A DNA stretch of 64,000 nt from Nitrospira sp. BO4 (GTDB taxonomy: Bacteria; Nitrospirota; Nitrospiria; Nitrospirales; Nitrospiraceae). Positions 18,043-26,762 of this stretch are shown here, one piece after another. Both the position numbers and the translations under genes were made by a program. Below the pieces are notes generated by a model that saw nothing but the letters and a program-made list of their open reading frames with translations, was not told the origin of the DNA and searched no databases. Location of the stretch: NCBI GenBank assembly GCA_030144965.1, contig JAMPUU010000016.1, positions 62,001 through 126,000 of the forward strand, written 5' to 3'. The first letter of the stretch is position 1. Each line of letters opens with the position of its first letter.

Positions 18043-18813
18043 ATGACCACACGCACCGCTTCCACAAAACAACGGATCTCGCTTGATCGCAGTATCGAAC
18101 GCATGCGCAAACAGCTGGCTGAACTGGCCACGTTTCTGGGCAGGGGCACACCGACCCGTAATTTGGAAGAGTTCGATCTGGACACGGAGCGATTGATCGG
18201 CGATCTCCTTGGCCAGACCTCCGATCTCCTCAATGCCTATGAATATGCTGAACTGGGTGAGGCGGCTGGCCTTGTGAACATGACGGACGAAGCACCGGAA
18301 AGCGCCGGTATGGACGGTCAACGATACAGCATGCTCCAGCGGAGCCGGGTGTTGGAAAGCTGCGTCTCGGAATTGGAAGCCCGCCGCGTGACCGAACCGA
18401 AAGGAGTGAAGGCCAGTCGGCGGACCCTGATCGGACCCCAAGTGGTGGAGCACATGACTCCCGAGATCCAGAGTCTCTCGCAAGAAGCCAGCCTGCGGGA
18501 GGCGGGACAGATGATGCAGAAATGGAAAGTGGGCTCGCTGCTTCTGACCGACGACCAATCGTACGTGGGGTTCATCACGGATTCGATTCTTGCGCGTGAA
18601 GTGGTCGCCAACGGCGTCAACGCGAATACCGCACAGGCCAAAGCGTGCATGCGCAAACCGGTGGTGGCCATTGCAGGCGATCGTCCGATCATCGATGCCG
18701 TGCGGCTTATGAAGGAGCATGCCACCCGGCACCTCGCCGTCACGCAAGACGGACAGATTATCGGCATCATCTCGGTCTCCAATATTCTGCGATACTACTC
18801 CGGTGTCGTCTAA
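18043..18813 (+). CDS. CBS-pair protein
   Basis: 256 residues from ATG 18043, which follows AGCGGAGGTGCC; a longer frame upstream lacks a ribosome site. The N-terminal half (1-125) is helical and of no recognised family. The C-terminal half is a tandem CBS pair: 'VVEHMTPEIQSLSQEASLRE' ... 'VGFITDSILAREVV', then 'CMRKPVVAIAGDRPIIDAVR' ... 'IIGIISVSNILRYY'. CBS pairs (Bateman modules) bind adenosyl nucleotides such as AMP, ATP or SAM and regulate partners. Position after glnA hints at a link with energy or nitrogen status, but that is only contextual. Confidence 0.82.
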   Translation: MTTRTASTKQRISLDRSIERMRKQLAELATFLGRGTPTRNLEEFDLDTERLIGDLLGQTSDLLNAYEYAELGEAAGLVNMTDEAPESAGMDGQRYSMLQRSRVLESCVSELEARRVTEPKGVKASRRTLIGPQVVEHMTPEIQSLSQEASLREAGQMMQKWKVGSLLLTDDQSYVGFITDSILAREVVANGVNANTAQAKACMRKPVVAIAGDRPIIDAVRLMKEHATRHLAVTQDGQIIGIISVSNILRYYSGVV

Positions 18814-18912
18814 CAAAATGGGACTCGCTGTATCTGAAGTGCAACGAGATCGAGGGCACAGGTTTTTGGGGTGCCTCTACACTCACTATGATTTTTGCCG
18901 GGAGGTGGACTG

Positions 18913-19272
18913 ATGGGACCGACCAAAGTGATCGTAAAAGACGGAGGGCTGTACGGTGCAGTGTCCGGCAAACTGATCAAAGACGGCTTCGCGAGTCGCC
19001 GCGAGATGGAGGACTACGTGAACCATCATTACCTCGTCTTACCGGTCATCGACAATGCCGGCCGGTCATGGCAGCTTGACGGAAAACCGGTGTATTGCCT
19101 TCGTGGCGTGCAATACGAGATGGTGGACGATCAGAGAGTTCACCTCGCCCGCTGCCCAGATTGCGGCGGCATGGGGATTCGTTCCGACGAATTTACGGTT
19201 GAGTCGGATTGCATCCGGTGCATGGCTTGCGGACATGAGTTTGATGCTCGGTTGGAAATGATGGAAACGTAG
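18913..19272 (+). CDS. Small zinc-ribbon protein, unknown function
   Basis: 119 residues from ATG 18913, preceded by GGGAGGTGGACTG. The C-terminus carries a clear zinc ribbon: CPDCGG (Cys81, Cys84) and CIRCMACGHEF (Cys100, Cys103, Cys106). The N-terminal part ('KVIVKDGGLYGAVSGKLIKD') has no recognised family. It lies 100 bp after the CBS gene on the same strand and is convergent with the methyltransferase lipoprotein gene. It could bind nucleic acid or a protein partner through the ribbon; nothing more can be said from sequence. Confidence 0.65.
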   Translation: MGPTKVIVKDGGLYGAVSGKLIKDGFASRREMEDYVNHHYLVLPVIDNAGRSWQLDGKPVYCLRGVQYEMVDDQRVHLARCPDCGGMGIRSDEFTVESDCIRCMACGHEFDARLEMMET

Positions 19273-19328
19273 GAAGGTTTGCTCAGACAAAACCTCTGTC
19301 CCTGCCGCCCACCGAGAGTAACCGGATC

Positions 19329-19958
19329 TCACCCTTCGTGCTTCGCGAACACCTGGAAATGCTGCTGCTCCAGTAGGTTGTAGTCGTTCAAGAGCCGGTA
19401 GCCGGCTGCTTCCATTTCGAGTCGAACATCTTCTTTTGCGGTTCTGTGGCCGAACAGACCGGCGACGAGTCCGCGGGGATGAAAGTCGAGAATTGCCACT
19501 CGCCCCCCGGGCTTCAGCGACGACCCAAGGGAACGAAAATAGGCCACTCGATCTTTCATCTGATGGTACGTATCGCAACTGAATACCAGGTCGACAGGCT
19601 CGGGAAGTCTGGGATCGTGGGGTTCGGCTCGGACCGGCCGCACGTTTGGAGTCCCTCGGGCGACCATTTCCTTGAAGATCATGTTCAGTGCCGTCTCGTT
19701 GACTTCAACGGCGTAAACGGTTCCTCGTGCGCCGACCGCTTTGGCTAGATGCCACGTGAAATAGCCTCCGCCGGCGCCTAAGTCTGCAACCCGTGACCCG
19801 GGGGCGATTGACAGTTTTTCAACCACTCCTTGCGGCTTCTGCCACGCGTCCCGAGAGGGATCATTCAGACGCTGATACGTTGACTCGGCGCAACCGGCCA
19901 GACAGAGAACAGCGACCAGCAGTACTCCAAATCGTTTGTAGGGGACTATTTGGTTCAT
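19329..19958 (-). CDS. Lipoprotein SAM-dependent methyltransferase
   Basis: 209 residues from ATG 19958, preceded by AAGGATAATGAC. The N-terminus is a lipoprotein signal (VLCLAGC), followed by a class I methyltransferase domain with motif I 'VADLGAGGGYFTWHLAKAVG', motif II region 'GTVYAVEVNE', and 'SLKPGGRVAILDFHP'. Methyltransferases that carry a lipobox are puzzling because SAM is cytoplasmic, yet this exact layout recurs in Gram-negative genomes. The conserved context phrase 'YQRLNDPSRDAWQKP' after the lipobox resembles other such proteins. Substrate unknown. An alternative start at Met8 of the longer frame would lengthen the signal peptide. Confidence 0.8.
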   Translation of the reverse strand: MNQIVPYKRFGVLLVAVLCLAGCAESTYQRLNDPSRDAWQKPQGVVEKLSIAPGSRVADLGAGGGYFTWHLAKAVGARGTVYAVEVNETALNMIFKEMVARGTPNVRPVRAEPHDPRLPEPVDLVFSCDTYHQMKDRVAYFRSLGSSLKPGGRVAILDFHPRGLVAGLFGHRTAKEDVRLEMEAAGYRLLNDYNLLEQQHFQVFAKHEG

Positions 19959-20109
19959 GTCATTATCCTTTCCTGGAATTGTTTTCGACATCGACTGACG
20001 CCGATACTTCATGAAAGAAGATGTTCATACGACGTTTGACGGCATAGGATGCTTGATAAACAGGTCCGTGAACAATGGCCTGGTTGTGTCCTAGCGCATC
20101 GTGATCCGT

Positions 20110-21237
20110 TTACGGTTTCTCCGCCTCGCGATGCTCTTGGGGCGGATTCGCAGCGGTGTCCGCGATCGCAACCAGGATCCCATCGCGGAGCTTAAAGGAG
20201 CCCAAAGCGGCGACCCGCTCGCCGGGAGTCACGCCGGTATAGATGACGATCTCGTCGCCGATCATCGGTCCGCTTTCGACGTGGCGGGCATGGACTCTTG
20301 TCCGGCCATCTTTATCTGGTGCGATGATGAACACCTGGTCTCCTCCCGGCCCCTTGCGGAGCGCGCTGACCGGGATGGCCACGAGGTTCCGTGCGGGGCC
20401 GACCGGGATTTGAACGCGTACCGAGGCTCCGGGCGCGGGGATACTTCGGATCCCCTCAATTCTGGCGCGCACCATCGCGTTCCGAGTCGTCGGATCGACT
20501 CGTGAGTCGAGGGCGACGATCTTCGCCTGGATGACGGGGGAATCACCGGCCGCGAATACTTCGACGGTCTCGCCGACGCGTAAACCCGTTGCCACCTGTT
20601 GCGCAACCGTGAAGTCGACGTGCACCGCTTCACCAACGCCCTGAAGGGTTGTCAGAAGTGTTCCTTCATCCAGGTATTGACCGGGATGCACATCCGCCAT
20701 GCCGACACGCGCCCGGAATGGGGCACGGATAGTCTTGCGGGCGATGATCGCCTTAGTGCGCGCGATCTGGGCCTGTGCGATATCCAGGTCTGCGCGCGCG
20801 CGATCTACTTCTTCTTGGGTCGTGGCGAGTTCATGGCTGAGGTTTTGCCTGCGATTGAGGACCGTCTTCGTGAGTGCGGCTTGGGCCTCTTGCGCCCGAA
20901 GTTCAGCCTCCTCGACCGAGACATCCAGCGCGACCAACAGTGTGCCCGCTTCGACGATCTGCCCGGGCGTCAGTCGGACTTCCCGAACCGTTCCGGCCAA
21001 TTCGTTCTTCAGCGTGATCGAACGCAATGCGAGGACCGTTCCGATCGACGTGGTGGCCTGGCGGTGGTCGATGGCGTGTGCCACAGCGATCGTCACCGCC
21101 TCCATTGGCTCAGGCTGATTGGCCGAACCGGCCTGCTCGCTCTGGAATGATTCGTACTTCCAGGCTGCTAGACCGACCCCGATGAGGATCACCACGGTGA
21201 CGAGGAGAACTGATCCGATCCAATTGTTTTTATTCAC
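20110..21237 (-). CDS. RND-type efflux periplasmic adaptor (MFP)
   Basis: 375 residues. One N-terminal membrane anchor ('WIGSVLLVTVVILIGVGLAAW'), a biotinyl-lipoyl-like barrel ('AGTVREVRLTPGQIVEAGTL' and 'RARVGMADVHPGQYLDEGTL'), a helical hairpin between them (about 105-165), a beta-barrel domain and a C-terminal membrane-proximal domain ('VTPGERVAALGSFKLRDG'). This is the HlyD/MexA-like adaptor that links an inner-membrane RND or ABC pump to an outer-membrane channel. No pump or TolC-like gene lies next to it: the downstream neighbour is the methyltransferase and the upstream neighbour is divergent. Its partner must be encoded elsewhere. Confidence 0.88.
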   Translation of the reverse strand: MNKNNWIGSVLLVTVVILIGVGLAAWKYESFQSEQAGSANQPEPMEAVTIAVAHAIDHRQATTSIGTVLALRSITLKNELAGTVREVRLTPGQIVEAGTLLVALDVSVEEAELRAQEAQAALTKTVLNRRQNLSHELATTQEEVDRARADLDIAQAQIARTKAIIARKTIRAPFRARVGMADVHPGQYLDEGTLLTTLQGVGEAVHVDFTVAQQVATGLRVGETVEVFAAGDSPVIQAKIVALDSRVDPTTRNAMVRARIEGIRSIPAPGASVRVQIPVGPARNLVAIPVSALRKGPGGDQVFIIAPDKDGRTRVHARHVESGPMIGDEIVIYTGVTPGERVAALGSFKLRDGILVAIADTAANPPQEHREAEKP

Positions 21238-21498
21238 GATAAATCGCTAAAAGCCTCCCAACCAAAACGTTCTCTAGTTTAATGAGCGTGGGCAGGTCCG
21301 ATGATGTTACCAGATTTATAGCGTTCCTGGCGCTTCTTTCTCTCTGACCCCTGACTTCCAGTCTGGCATGATGAAGGCTGATTGAAGATTGAATCGAGTA
21401 TATATCGACCTAGGGGATTAACCAGGTATCGCACAATGGTGACAGTGCTTAGATAGAGTATGAAATAGACTCATGAAAATTTTCGGCGAGGTCCGCCG

Positions 21499-21852
21499 AT
21501 GCCTCAGCTGTTGACGGTACTCATTGTTGTAAGTGTTGTCGGTATGTTGAGCGGATGGTCGACGGGATTCGCCCAGGTTGATTCCACCACCCCTTCCGTT
21601 CAGCCACAGACCCCAGCCGTGATTTCCCAACTCCAACCACTCGTCGCGCCAACAAGTGGCGTTTCGGCGAAACTCATTACGCCATCGACCAACAACCGCT
21701 CGGCAAGTTCAGAGTTGCGCAGCAGTTCGAACGTTGTTCGTGGCAGAAGCGGAGGAGTTGCATCGGGCATGCGTGATCCGACGACTCCATTCATGCGACC
21801 CCCGACGGTCGGCCCTCTCTTCTGTGATCCGGTGATTGATATCCCCTGTTAA
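21499..21852 (+). CDS. Small secreted Ser/Pro/Thr-rich protein, unknown
   Basis: 117 residues. The first ~25 residues form a signal peptide ('LLTVLIVVSVVGMLSGWSTG' then FAQ at the probable signal peptidase I site). The mature part is low-complexity, rich in Ser, Thr, Pro and Gln, and ends with two cysteines ('GPLFCDPVIDIPC') that could form a disulfide. A ribosome-like GGCGAGGTCCGCCG precedes the ATG. No homologous family is recognised. The coding status is likely but not certain because of the low complexity. Confidence 0.5.
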   Translation: MPQLLTVLIVVSVVGMLSGWSTGFAQVDSTTPSVQPQTPAVISQLQPLVAPTSGVSAKLITPSTNNRSASSELRSSSNVVRGRSGGVASGMRDPTTPFMRPPTVGPLFCDPVIDIPC

Positions 21853-21854
21853 CG

Positions 21855-23126
21855 CTATTTCTGCTCTGTACTCTTCACGCCCAACTCGGCCAAGCGCTTC
21901 TCCAAGAACCGTCGTTCCGGTTCCTGTTTGGTGAGAGCGAGAGCCTTTTCGTATGAGGCACGGGACTCCGCGTTCTTTCCCAGTCGTCGGCAGAGATCGG
22001 CCCGTGCAGCGTGTGCCAGGTGATAGTTCGCCAACTCGCCACGGGCCAGGAGTTCATCGACCAACTCCAAGCCGTTCTCCGGCCCATCACGCATAGCGAC
22101 CGCCACTGCTCGATTGAGCTCGACGATCGGCGACGGCTCCACTCTCAGCAAGAGATCGTAGAGCGCGACGATTTGAGCCCAATCCGTTTCAATGGTGCCG
22201 GGTGCCTCGGCATGGACCGCGGCAATCGCTGCCTGCAGCGTATATGGCCCAAAGCGCCGTGAGACCAGCGCTCGTTCGATCAGTGTCACACCTTCTTGAA
22301 TGTGACCACGATTCCATAATGACCGATCCTGTTGTTCCAGCAGCACGAGATCTCCTGTTGCCGATGTGCGTGCGGTGCGTCGCGATTCGTGCAACAGCAT
22401 CAGAGCCAGGAGGCCCATGACTTCCGGTTCAGGTAACAGTTGCAAAAGGAGCCGGCCAAGGCGAATCGCTTCACCGGAGAGATCGGCCCTTGTCAGTGAG
22501 GGACCGAACGAAGCCGAGTACCCCTCGTTGAAGACGAGATAGACGACATGCAGCACCATATCCAGTCGGTCAGGAAAATCTGACGGTGGCGGCACTTCAT
22601 AGGGGATGCGCGCATCGCGGATCTTCGCCTTGGCGCGGACGATCCGCTGGGCCAGGGTGGACGGGGTAGAGAGAAAGGCCCGCGCGATTTCTTCGGTCGT
22701 GAGGCCGCAGACCTCGCGGAGCGTCAACGCCATCTGTGCTTCCGGTTTGAGAGCAGGGTGGCAGCAGGTGAAGATCAGCCGGAGACGGTCGTCTTCGATA
22801 TGTTCGTCCTCCTGCTCCAGTGGATCGCCGGTCGCGGTCTCGATCTGTTTGGCCATTTCATTCAGAGATGCGTCGTAACGGGCGCGCCGTCGCATGCCAT
22901 CGATCGCCTTGAAGCGGCCGGTGGAGACAAGCCAGGCTCGGGGGTTGCCCGGGACCCCGTCACGCGGCCATTGTTCCATCGCCGCGGCAAAGGCTTCATG
23001 GAGCGCCTCCTCCGCTGCGTCAAAATCGCCTAGCAAGCGGATCAAAGTTGCCAGGACTTGGCGGGAGTCAGATCGATACACTTCATCGACCCTCGCCTGT
23101 GCCCGCTTGCTACGATCGTCACTCAT
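21855..23126 (-). CDS. ECF42-type RNA polymerase sigma factor
   Basis: 423 residues from ATG 23126. The first ~170 residues are an ECF sigma core (sigma2: 'RQVLATLIRLLGDFDAAEEA' ... 'VPGNPRAWLVSTGRFKAIDG'; sigma4: 'MALTLREVCGLTTEEIARAF' 'LSTPSTLAQRIVRAKAKIRD'). A long C-terminal extension follows (about 175-423) with TPR-like helices ('YHLAHAARADLCRRLGKNAE' 'SRASYEKALALT'). This extension and the adjacent DGPF/YCII gene (7 bp upstream, same strand) are the hallmarks of group ECF42, in which the TPR-containing extension is needed for activity and no classical anti-sigma factor is encoded. No anti-sigma gene is seen here either. An in-frame ATG at 23228 lies inside the DGPF gene. Confidence 0.88.
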   Translation of the reverse strand: MSDDRSKRAQARVDEVYRSDSRQVLATLIRLLGDFDAAEEALHEAFAAAMEQWPRDGVPGNPRAWLVSTGRFKAIDGMRRRARYDASLNEMAKQIETATGDPLEQEDEHIEDDRLRLIFTCCHPALKPEAQMALTLREVCGLTTEEIARAFLSTPSTLAQRIVRAKAKIRDARIPYEVPPPSDFPDRLDMVLHVVYLVFNEGYSASFGPSLTRADLSGEAIRLGRLLLQLLPEPEVMGLLALMLLHESRRTARTSATGDLVLLEQQDRSLWNRGHIQEGVTLIERALVSRRFGPYTLQAAIAAVHAEAPGTIETDWAQIVALYDLLLRVEPSPIVELNRAVAVAMRDGPENGLELVDELLARGELANYHLAHAARADLCRRLGKNAESRASYEKALALTKQEPERRFLEKRLAELGVKSTEQK

Positions 23127-23133
23127 GGCGATT

Positions 23134-23499
23134 TCAGTCGGCGCAGCCGTGTTCCAGCTCGCGCATTGGTCGCACTTCAATGCTGCCGATGCGGGCGGCC
23201 GGGATTTTCGAGGCGGCGCGGAGGGCATCGTTCAGATCCTTCACGTCGATCATGAAGAACCCACCCAGCTGCTCCTTGGTTTCGGCAAATGGTCCATCGG
23301 TGGTCGAGGTCTTTCCCTCGCGGACTCGGATCGTCGTCGCAGTTTCCACCGGATGGAGTGGGGAGGCGGCGATAAACCGGCCGAGCTTCTGCAATTCCCC
23401 ACAATAGGCGATCGATTCGTCCGAGAGCGCTTGCCGTTCGGGCTTCGGCAGGGCGTTGAGGATCTTCTCTTCAACGTAGACGAGACAGAGGTATTTCAT
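23134..23499 (-). CDS. YCII/DGPF-domain protein, partner of ECF42 sigma
   Basis: 121 residues from ATG 23499, preceded by GAGGAGCCTCCT. Opening 'MKYLCLVYVEEKILNALPKP', the DGPF motif in 'TTDGPFAETKEQLGGFFMID', and 'IPAARIGSIEVRPM' near the end. It ends 7 bp before the sigma factor start, so the two are almost certainly co-transcribed. In actinobacteria DGPF genes are both neighbours and targets of ECF42 sigma factors. It is the same length as the paralogue at 9263-9628 and shares its blocks. Confidence 0.9.
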   Translation of the reverse strand: MKYLCLVYVEEKILNALPKPERQALSDESIAYCGELQKLGRFIAASPLHPVETATTIRVREGKTSTTDGPFAETKEQLGGFFMIDVKDLNDALRAASKIPAARIGSIEVRPMRELEHGCAD

Positions 23500-23724
23500 A
23501 GGAGGCTCCTCATGATGGTTAGAAATGGTGGAATGACCACTTATCTGATAGTCGTCGAAGCAACAAGAAATCGACAAGGCACTCGCCGTAGACCCAATAG
23601 TCCCTCCATCGAGAGAAGGTCTACGATAACTCGTCTTGAGCGGGAGAGATAGACGGAGAGTATGCAGGTTCGAATTCGGTGGTGAAGGGCGTACCGCGGT
23701 GGAAACGGCGGTACGCCTCTTCGT

Positions 23725-24117
23725 TCACGAAGCCTTTACATCTGCTCCCCACGACACATTGGCCGGACACCATTGCCAGATACCGAGGGTGATGATGCGC
23801 GTCAATCCCGCCGGGATGCAAGCTGTGCGGTTGACCTCTACCTTGCGGTTGATCAACTTGGTCGGGTCTCCACAGCGCTTCAGGTAATCATCGGCCTTGA
23901 TCTCATGAAGGTTCGCGTGAGGAACAAAAAAGGCGACCAGGGGGACGGGCAACACGGCGATGGAAGAGTCGTCGACACCCTCAGAGCCTGAGCAATGGAC
24001 ACCGGTTTGCGGGTATTTGACGTCATCATGGACAAGAGCTGTCGTGCAGCCTGCAAAGAGGAGAGATGCGCTTGCTGCTATTGCCAAACATCCGCGGAGA
24101 GCCTGCTTCCGGATCAT
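23725..24117 (-). CDS. Small cysteine-containing lipoprotein, unknown
   Basis: 130 residues with a clear lipobox (LLFAGC, Cys24). The mature part contains further cysteines ('GVHCSGSEG', 'KRCGDPTKL', 'TACIPAG', 'WQWCPANVSW'), which could pair as disulfides in the periplasm. A Trp-rich C-terminus ('ITLGIWQWCPANVSWGADV') is notable. AAGGAGGTATTTC precedes the ATG. No family recognised. It is separated from the DGPF/sigma pair by about 225 bp and is on the same strand. Confidence 0.65.
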   Translation of the reverse strand: MIRKQALRGCLAIAASASLLFAGCTTALVHDDVKYPQTGVHCSGSEGVDDSSIAVLPVPLVAFFVPHANLHEIKADDYLKRCGDPTKLINRKVEVNRTACIPAGLTRIITLGIWQWCPANVSWGADVKAS

Positions 24118-24248
24118 GAAATACCTCCTTTGTAACCGGCCTTATGTGTAGGACGAAGGCTACGCAGAATTGTAAACGCCGTCAAGAAAATGTCTTGAGC
24201 GAGGAATACTGCTTGACGGCGAGCGGGAACGACGGTATCCCAGAGGCC

Positions 24249-25151
24249 ATGAGTCAGCCATCCACCTCCATGGCCTATGGGTCCGTTGTCCTTGCGGCGG
24301 TTCTGTGGGGCGGTTCGATCGTGGCGCAGAAGATGGCTTTGGGGTCGTTTTCGGCGGTCGAAGCCTCGGTTCTACGCGATATCGGAGGATTGGCCATTCT
24401 GCTGGCAACGTGGTGGGCGAAAGAAGGCGGCGCGATCAAGATAAGCCGCGGCGACATCGGCTTACTCGGCCTTTTAGGTCTTGGCGTGTTGGGAAATCAT
24501 CTGCTCATTCTCATGGGGTTGAACTACGTCAGTGGCGCGGTCGGTGGAGTGATCATCGGGTCGAGCCCGGTCGTCACCGCTCTGCTCTCGGCTATGTTGA
24601 TTCGGGATGTACCGTTGCGGGCGCTCTGGGCCGGCGCACTGTTCTCCTTCGCGGGTGTCGGATTGGTTTCCGTGGCAGGTTTCCAAGCGGCCGGCGAGCG
24701 ACCGCTACTGGGGAGTACGTTGGTCTTTCTTGGGGTCGTGAGTTGGGCGCTCTATAGTATCGGCAGCCGCACTATCATGGAACGGATTTCGGCGTTGACC
24801 GTGAATTGGACCACGTTGATGGTCGCGACAGTCTTGCAGATCCCACTGCTATGGGCAGATCAAAAAATGATGACTGCCGGTCTCGGTTCGGTGACGACGT
24901 CCGACTGGCTCGCATTGGGGTATCTTATTGTCTTTGCCACGGCCGTGGCGCAGCAGGCCTGGCTGTTCGGTGTCAAGGGTATCGGTCCCTCTCGAGCCTC
25001 GGTTCTGGGCAATCTGACCCCCGTCGCGGCAGTGGGGCTGTCCGCGCTAATCTTAAAAGAATCAGTGGGTTTGATTGAATTTATCGGTATTGGCCTCATC
25101 CTGGCCGGTGTTTATGTCGTCAATCGTCAAACAGCCGAGCTAAACAGCTAA
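24249..25151 (+). CDS. EamA/DMT family transporter
   Basis: 300 residues from ATG 24249, chosen because the preceding 35 codons of open frame are not hydrophobic and do not fit the family. There are about ten hydrophobic segments in two repeats of five. The EamA signatures are 'LAAVLWGGSIVAQKMALGSF' at the start and 'GVKGIGPSRASVLGNLTPVA' in the second repeat. Proteins of this drug/metabolite superfamily export amino acids, nucleosides or metabolites across the inner membrane. The substrate is not predictable. Confidence 0.85.
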   Translation: MSQPSTSMAYGSVVLAAVLWGGSIVAQKMALGSFSAVEASVLRDIGGLAILLATWWAKEGGAIKISRGDIGLLGLLGLGVLGNHLLILMGLNYVSGAVGGVIIGSSPVVTALLSAMLIRDVPLRALWAGALFSFAGVGLVSVAGFQAAGERPLLGSTLVFLGVVSWALYSIGSRTIMERISALTVNWTTLMVATVLQIPLLWADQKMMTAGLGSVTTSDWLALGYLIVFATAVAQQAWLFGVKGIGPSRASVLGNLTPVAAVGLSALILKESVGLIEFIGIGLILAGVYVVNRQTAELNS

Positions 25152-25304
25152 AACCCTTACATTGATCTCATCACTCTCGGTCTCGATCCTGGTCCATCAA
25201 TTAAGGTATGATACGGTTCCTGGCGACGCTGGATCTTCTGTTGCTTCGTGGTCTAGTAGTCGTCGAATGGCAGATGGTCGTGTTTCTTCACGTCACGGAC
25301 GGTG

Positions 25305-26762
25305 ATGAGCACTAACTACGCCCGAGTCCTGATTCCGCTAATCCTCGTCGGGACCTTCCTTGTCGACATGTTCATGCCATGGGGGTATGCGGCGTGGGTT
25401 GTTGGGGATGCTTTCGCTGTGCTGTTGGCGCTCTGGATCGAATGGCCGAGTGCTCCCTACATTGTCGCGGGCATCGGGACCGTACTCCTGCAAATTGGAT
25501 ACACGTTGTCTCCTCCGGGGATCCCGCAGGACATCGCGACCTTCAATCGTGTTTTGGGCATGGCTCTCCTCTGGATTACGGCGGGGCTGGTGGCGCGAGC
25601 GAGAAGGGCAAAACTCGACGACGCAACCAGGCGGCTGGGGGCTATCGTGGAGAGCAGCAGTGATGCCATCCTCAGTGTCACACCCGATGGATTCGTGACC
25701 ACATGGAATGCAGGTGCCGAGGGTATCTTCGGATATACCGCCAGCGAGATGATCGGTCGTTCGATTCTGACACTTGTTCCAGCCGATCTTCATCAGGACA
25801 AAGTCCGGTTGCTGGCCTCAGTGCGGGGAGCCCAGAATATTCATACCTATGATGCAGTCCGGTTGACCAAGGATGGCCGCCGTATCGATGTGTCGGTGAC
25901 ATTATCGCCGCTCAAGGACACAGTCGGTCAGTTTGTGGGTGTGTCGAAAGTCATTCGGGATATCAGCGAGCGGAAGCGGGCGGAGACACTCCTCCAACAA
26001 GCGCATGCCTCAATGGAGATACGAGTTCATGAGCGAACCTTCGAATTGAGCAATGCCAACCATTCCCTGCGGGAACTTTCCAGCCGGCTTATGCAGGTGC
26101 AGGAGGAGGAGCGAAGCCGGCTCGCACGTGATCTGCACGACGAAATCGGACAGTTGCTCACTGCACTGAAAATCGATCTGCAGGAAATCCAGAGTCGTGG
26201 GCCCGGAGAGGTCCGTTCAGGTTCTCTCACGGATAGTCTTCAGTTGCTGGACCGGCTGTTGACTCAAGTGCGGACCTTGGCGCTGGATCTACGACCGTCA
26301 CTCCTCGATGATTTGGGCTTGGTTCCCGCGCTTCGATGGTATGCGAACCGGCAGGCAGAGCGTAATGGATGGGTTCTTGCTTTCTCCGTTGAAGGAATGG
26401 TCGGGCGGGTCCCGGTTCCCCTGGAAGTCGCCTGTTTTCGAGTCGTGCAGGAGGCGATGACCAATATCTCGAAGTATGCGAGAGCGAGGACCATCGACCT
26501 TACGCTGCGTCGGCAAGATCAAGAAGTCATCCTCATTATCCAAGACGACGGGGTAGGATTTGACGTGATGTTGGCGCGGCAACGTGCCCGTGGAGGGGAA
26601 AGCATGGGGTTGCTCGGCATGGAAGAGCGTGTGCGATTGGCGGGTGGCACCTTGGCGATTTCGTCAACGCCCGATCATGGGACCAGACTCCAACTCTGTT
26701 TCCCGCTCGCCCAGCACGATCAGGCTAATCAGCATGGACAGGTTGAGGTGATGTCACCATGA
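25305..26762 (+). CDS. Membrane sensor histidine kinase, NarX/DegS type with PAS
   Basis: 485 residues from ATG 25305 (a GTG one codon earlier is possible). Three or four N-terminal hydrophobic segments (about 8-100) are followed by a PAS domain ('AIVESSSDAILSVTPDGFVT' 'TWNAGAEGIFGYTASEM', about 112-225), a coiled coil, a HisKA_3 dimerisation helix ('QEEERSRLARDLHDEIGQLL', phospho-acceptor His278) and an HATPase domain ('EAMTNISKYARA', 'IQDDGVGFD', 'GLLGMEERVRLAGG'). It phosphorylates the response regulator whose start overlaps its stop by 4 bp (ATGA). The short periplasmic loops suggest a signal within the membrane or sensed by PAS. Confidence 0.9.
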   Translation: MSTNYARVLIPLILVGTFLVDMFMPWGYAAWVVGDAFAVLLALWIEWPSAPYIVAGIGTVLLQIGYTLSPPGIPQDIATFNRVLGMALLWITAGLVARARRAKLDDATRRLGAIVESSSDAILSVTPDGFVTTWNAGAEGIFGYTASEMIGRSILTLVPADLHQDKVRLLASVRGAQNIHTYDAVRLTKDGRRIDVSVTLSPLKDTVGQFVGVSKVIRDISERKRAETLLQQAHASMEIRVHERTFELSNANHSLRELSSRLMQVQEEERSRLARDLHDEIGQLLTALKIDLQEIQSRGPGEVRSGSLTDSLQLLDRLLTQVRTLALDLRPSLLDDLGLVPALRWYANRQAERNGWVLAFSVEGMVGRVPVPLEVACFRVVQEAMTNISKYARARTIDLTLRRQDQEVILIIQDDGVGFDVMLARQRARGGESMGLLGMEERVRLAGGTLAISSTPDHGTRLQLCFPLAQHDQANQHGQVEVMSP

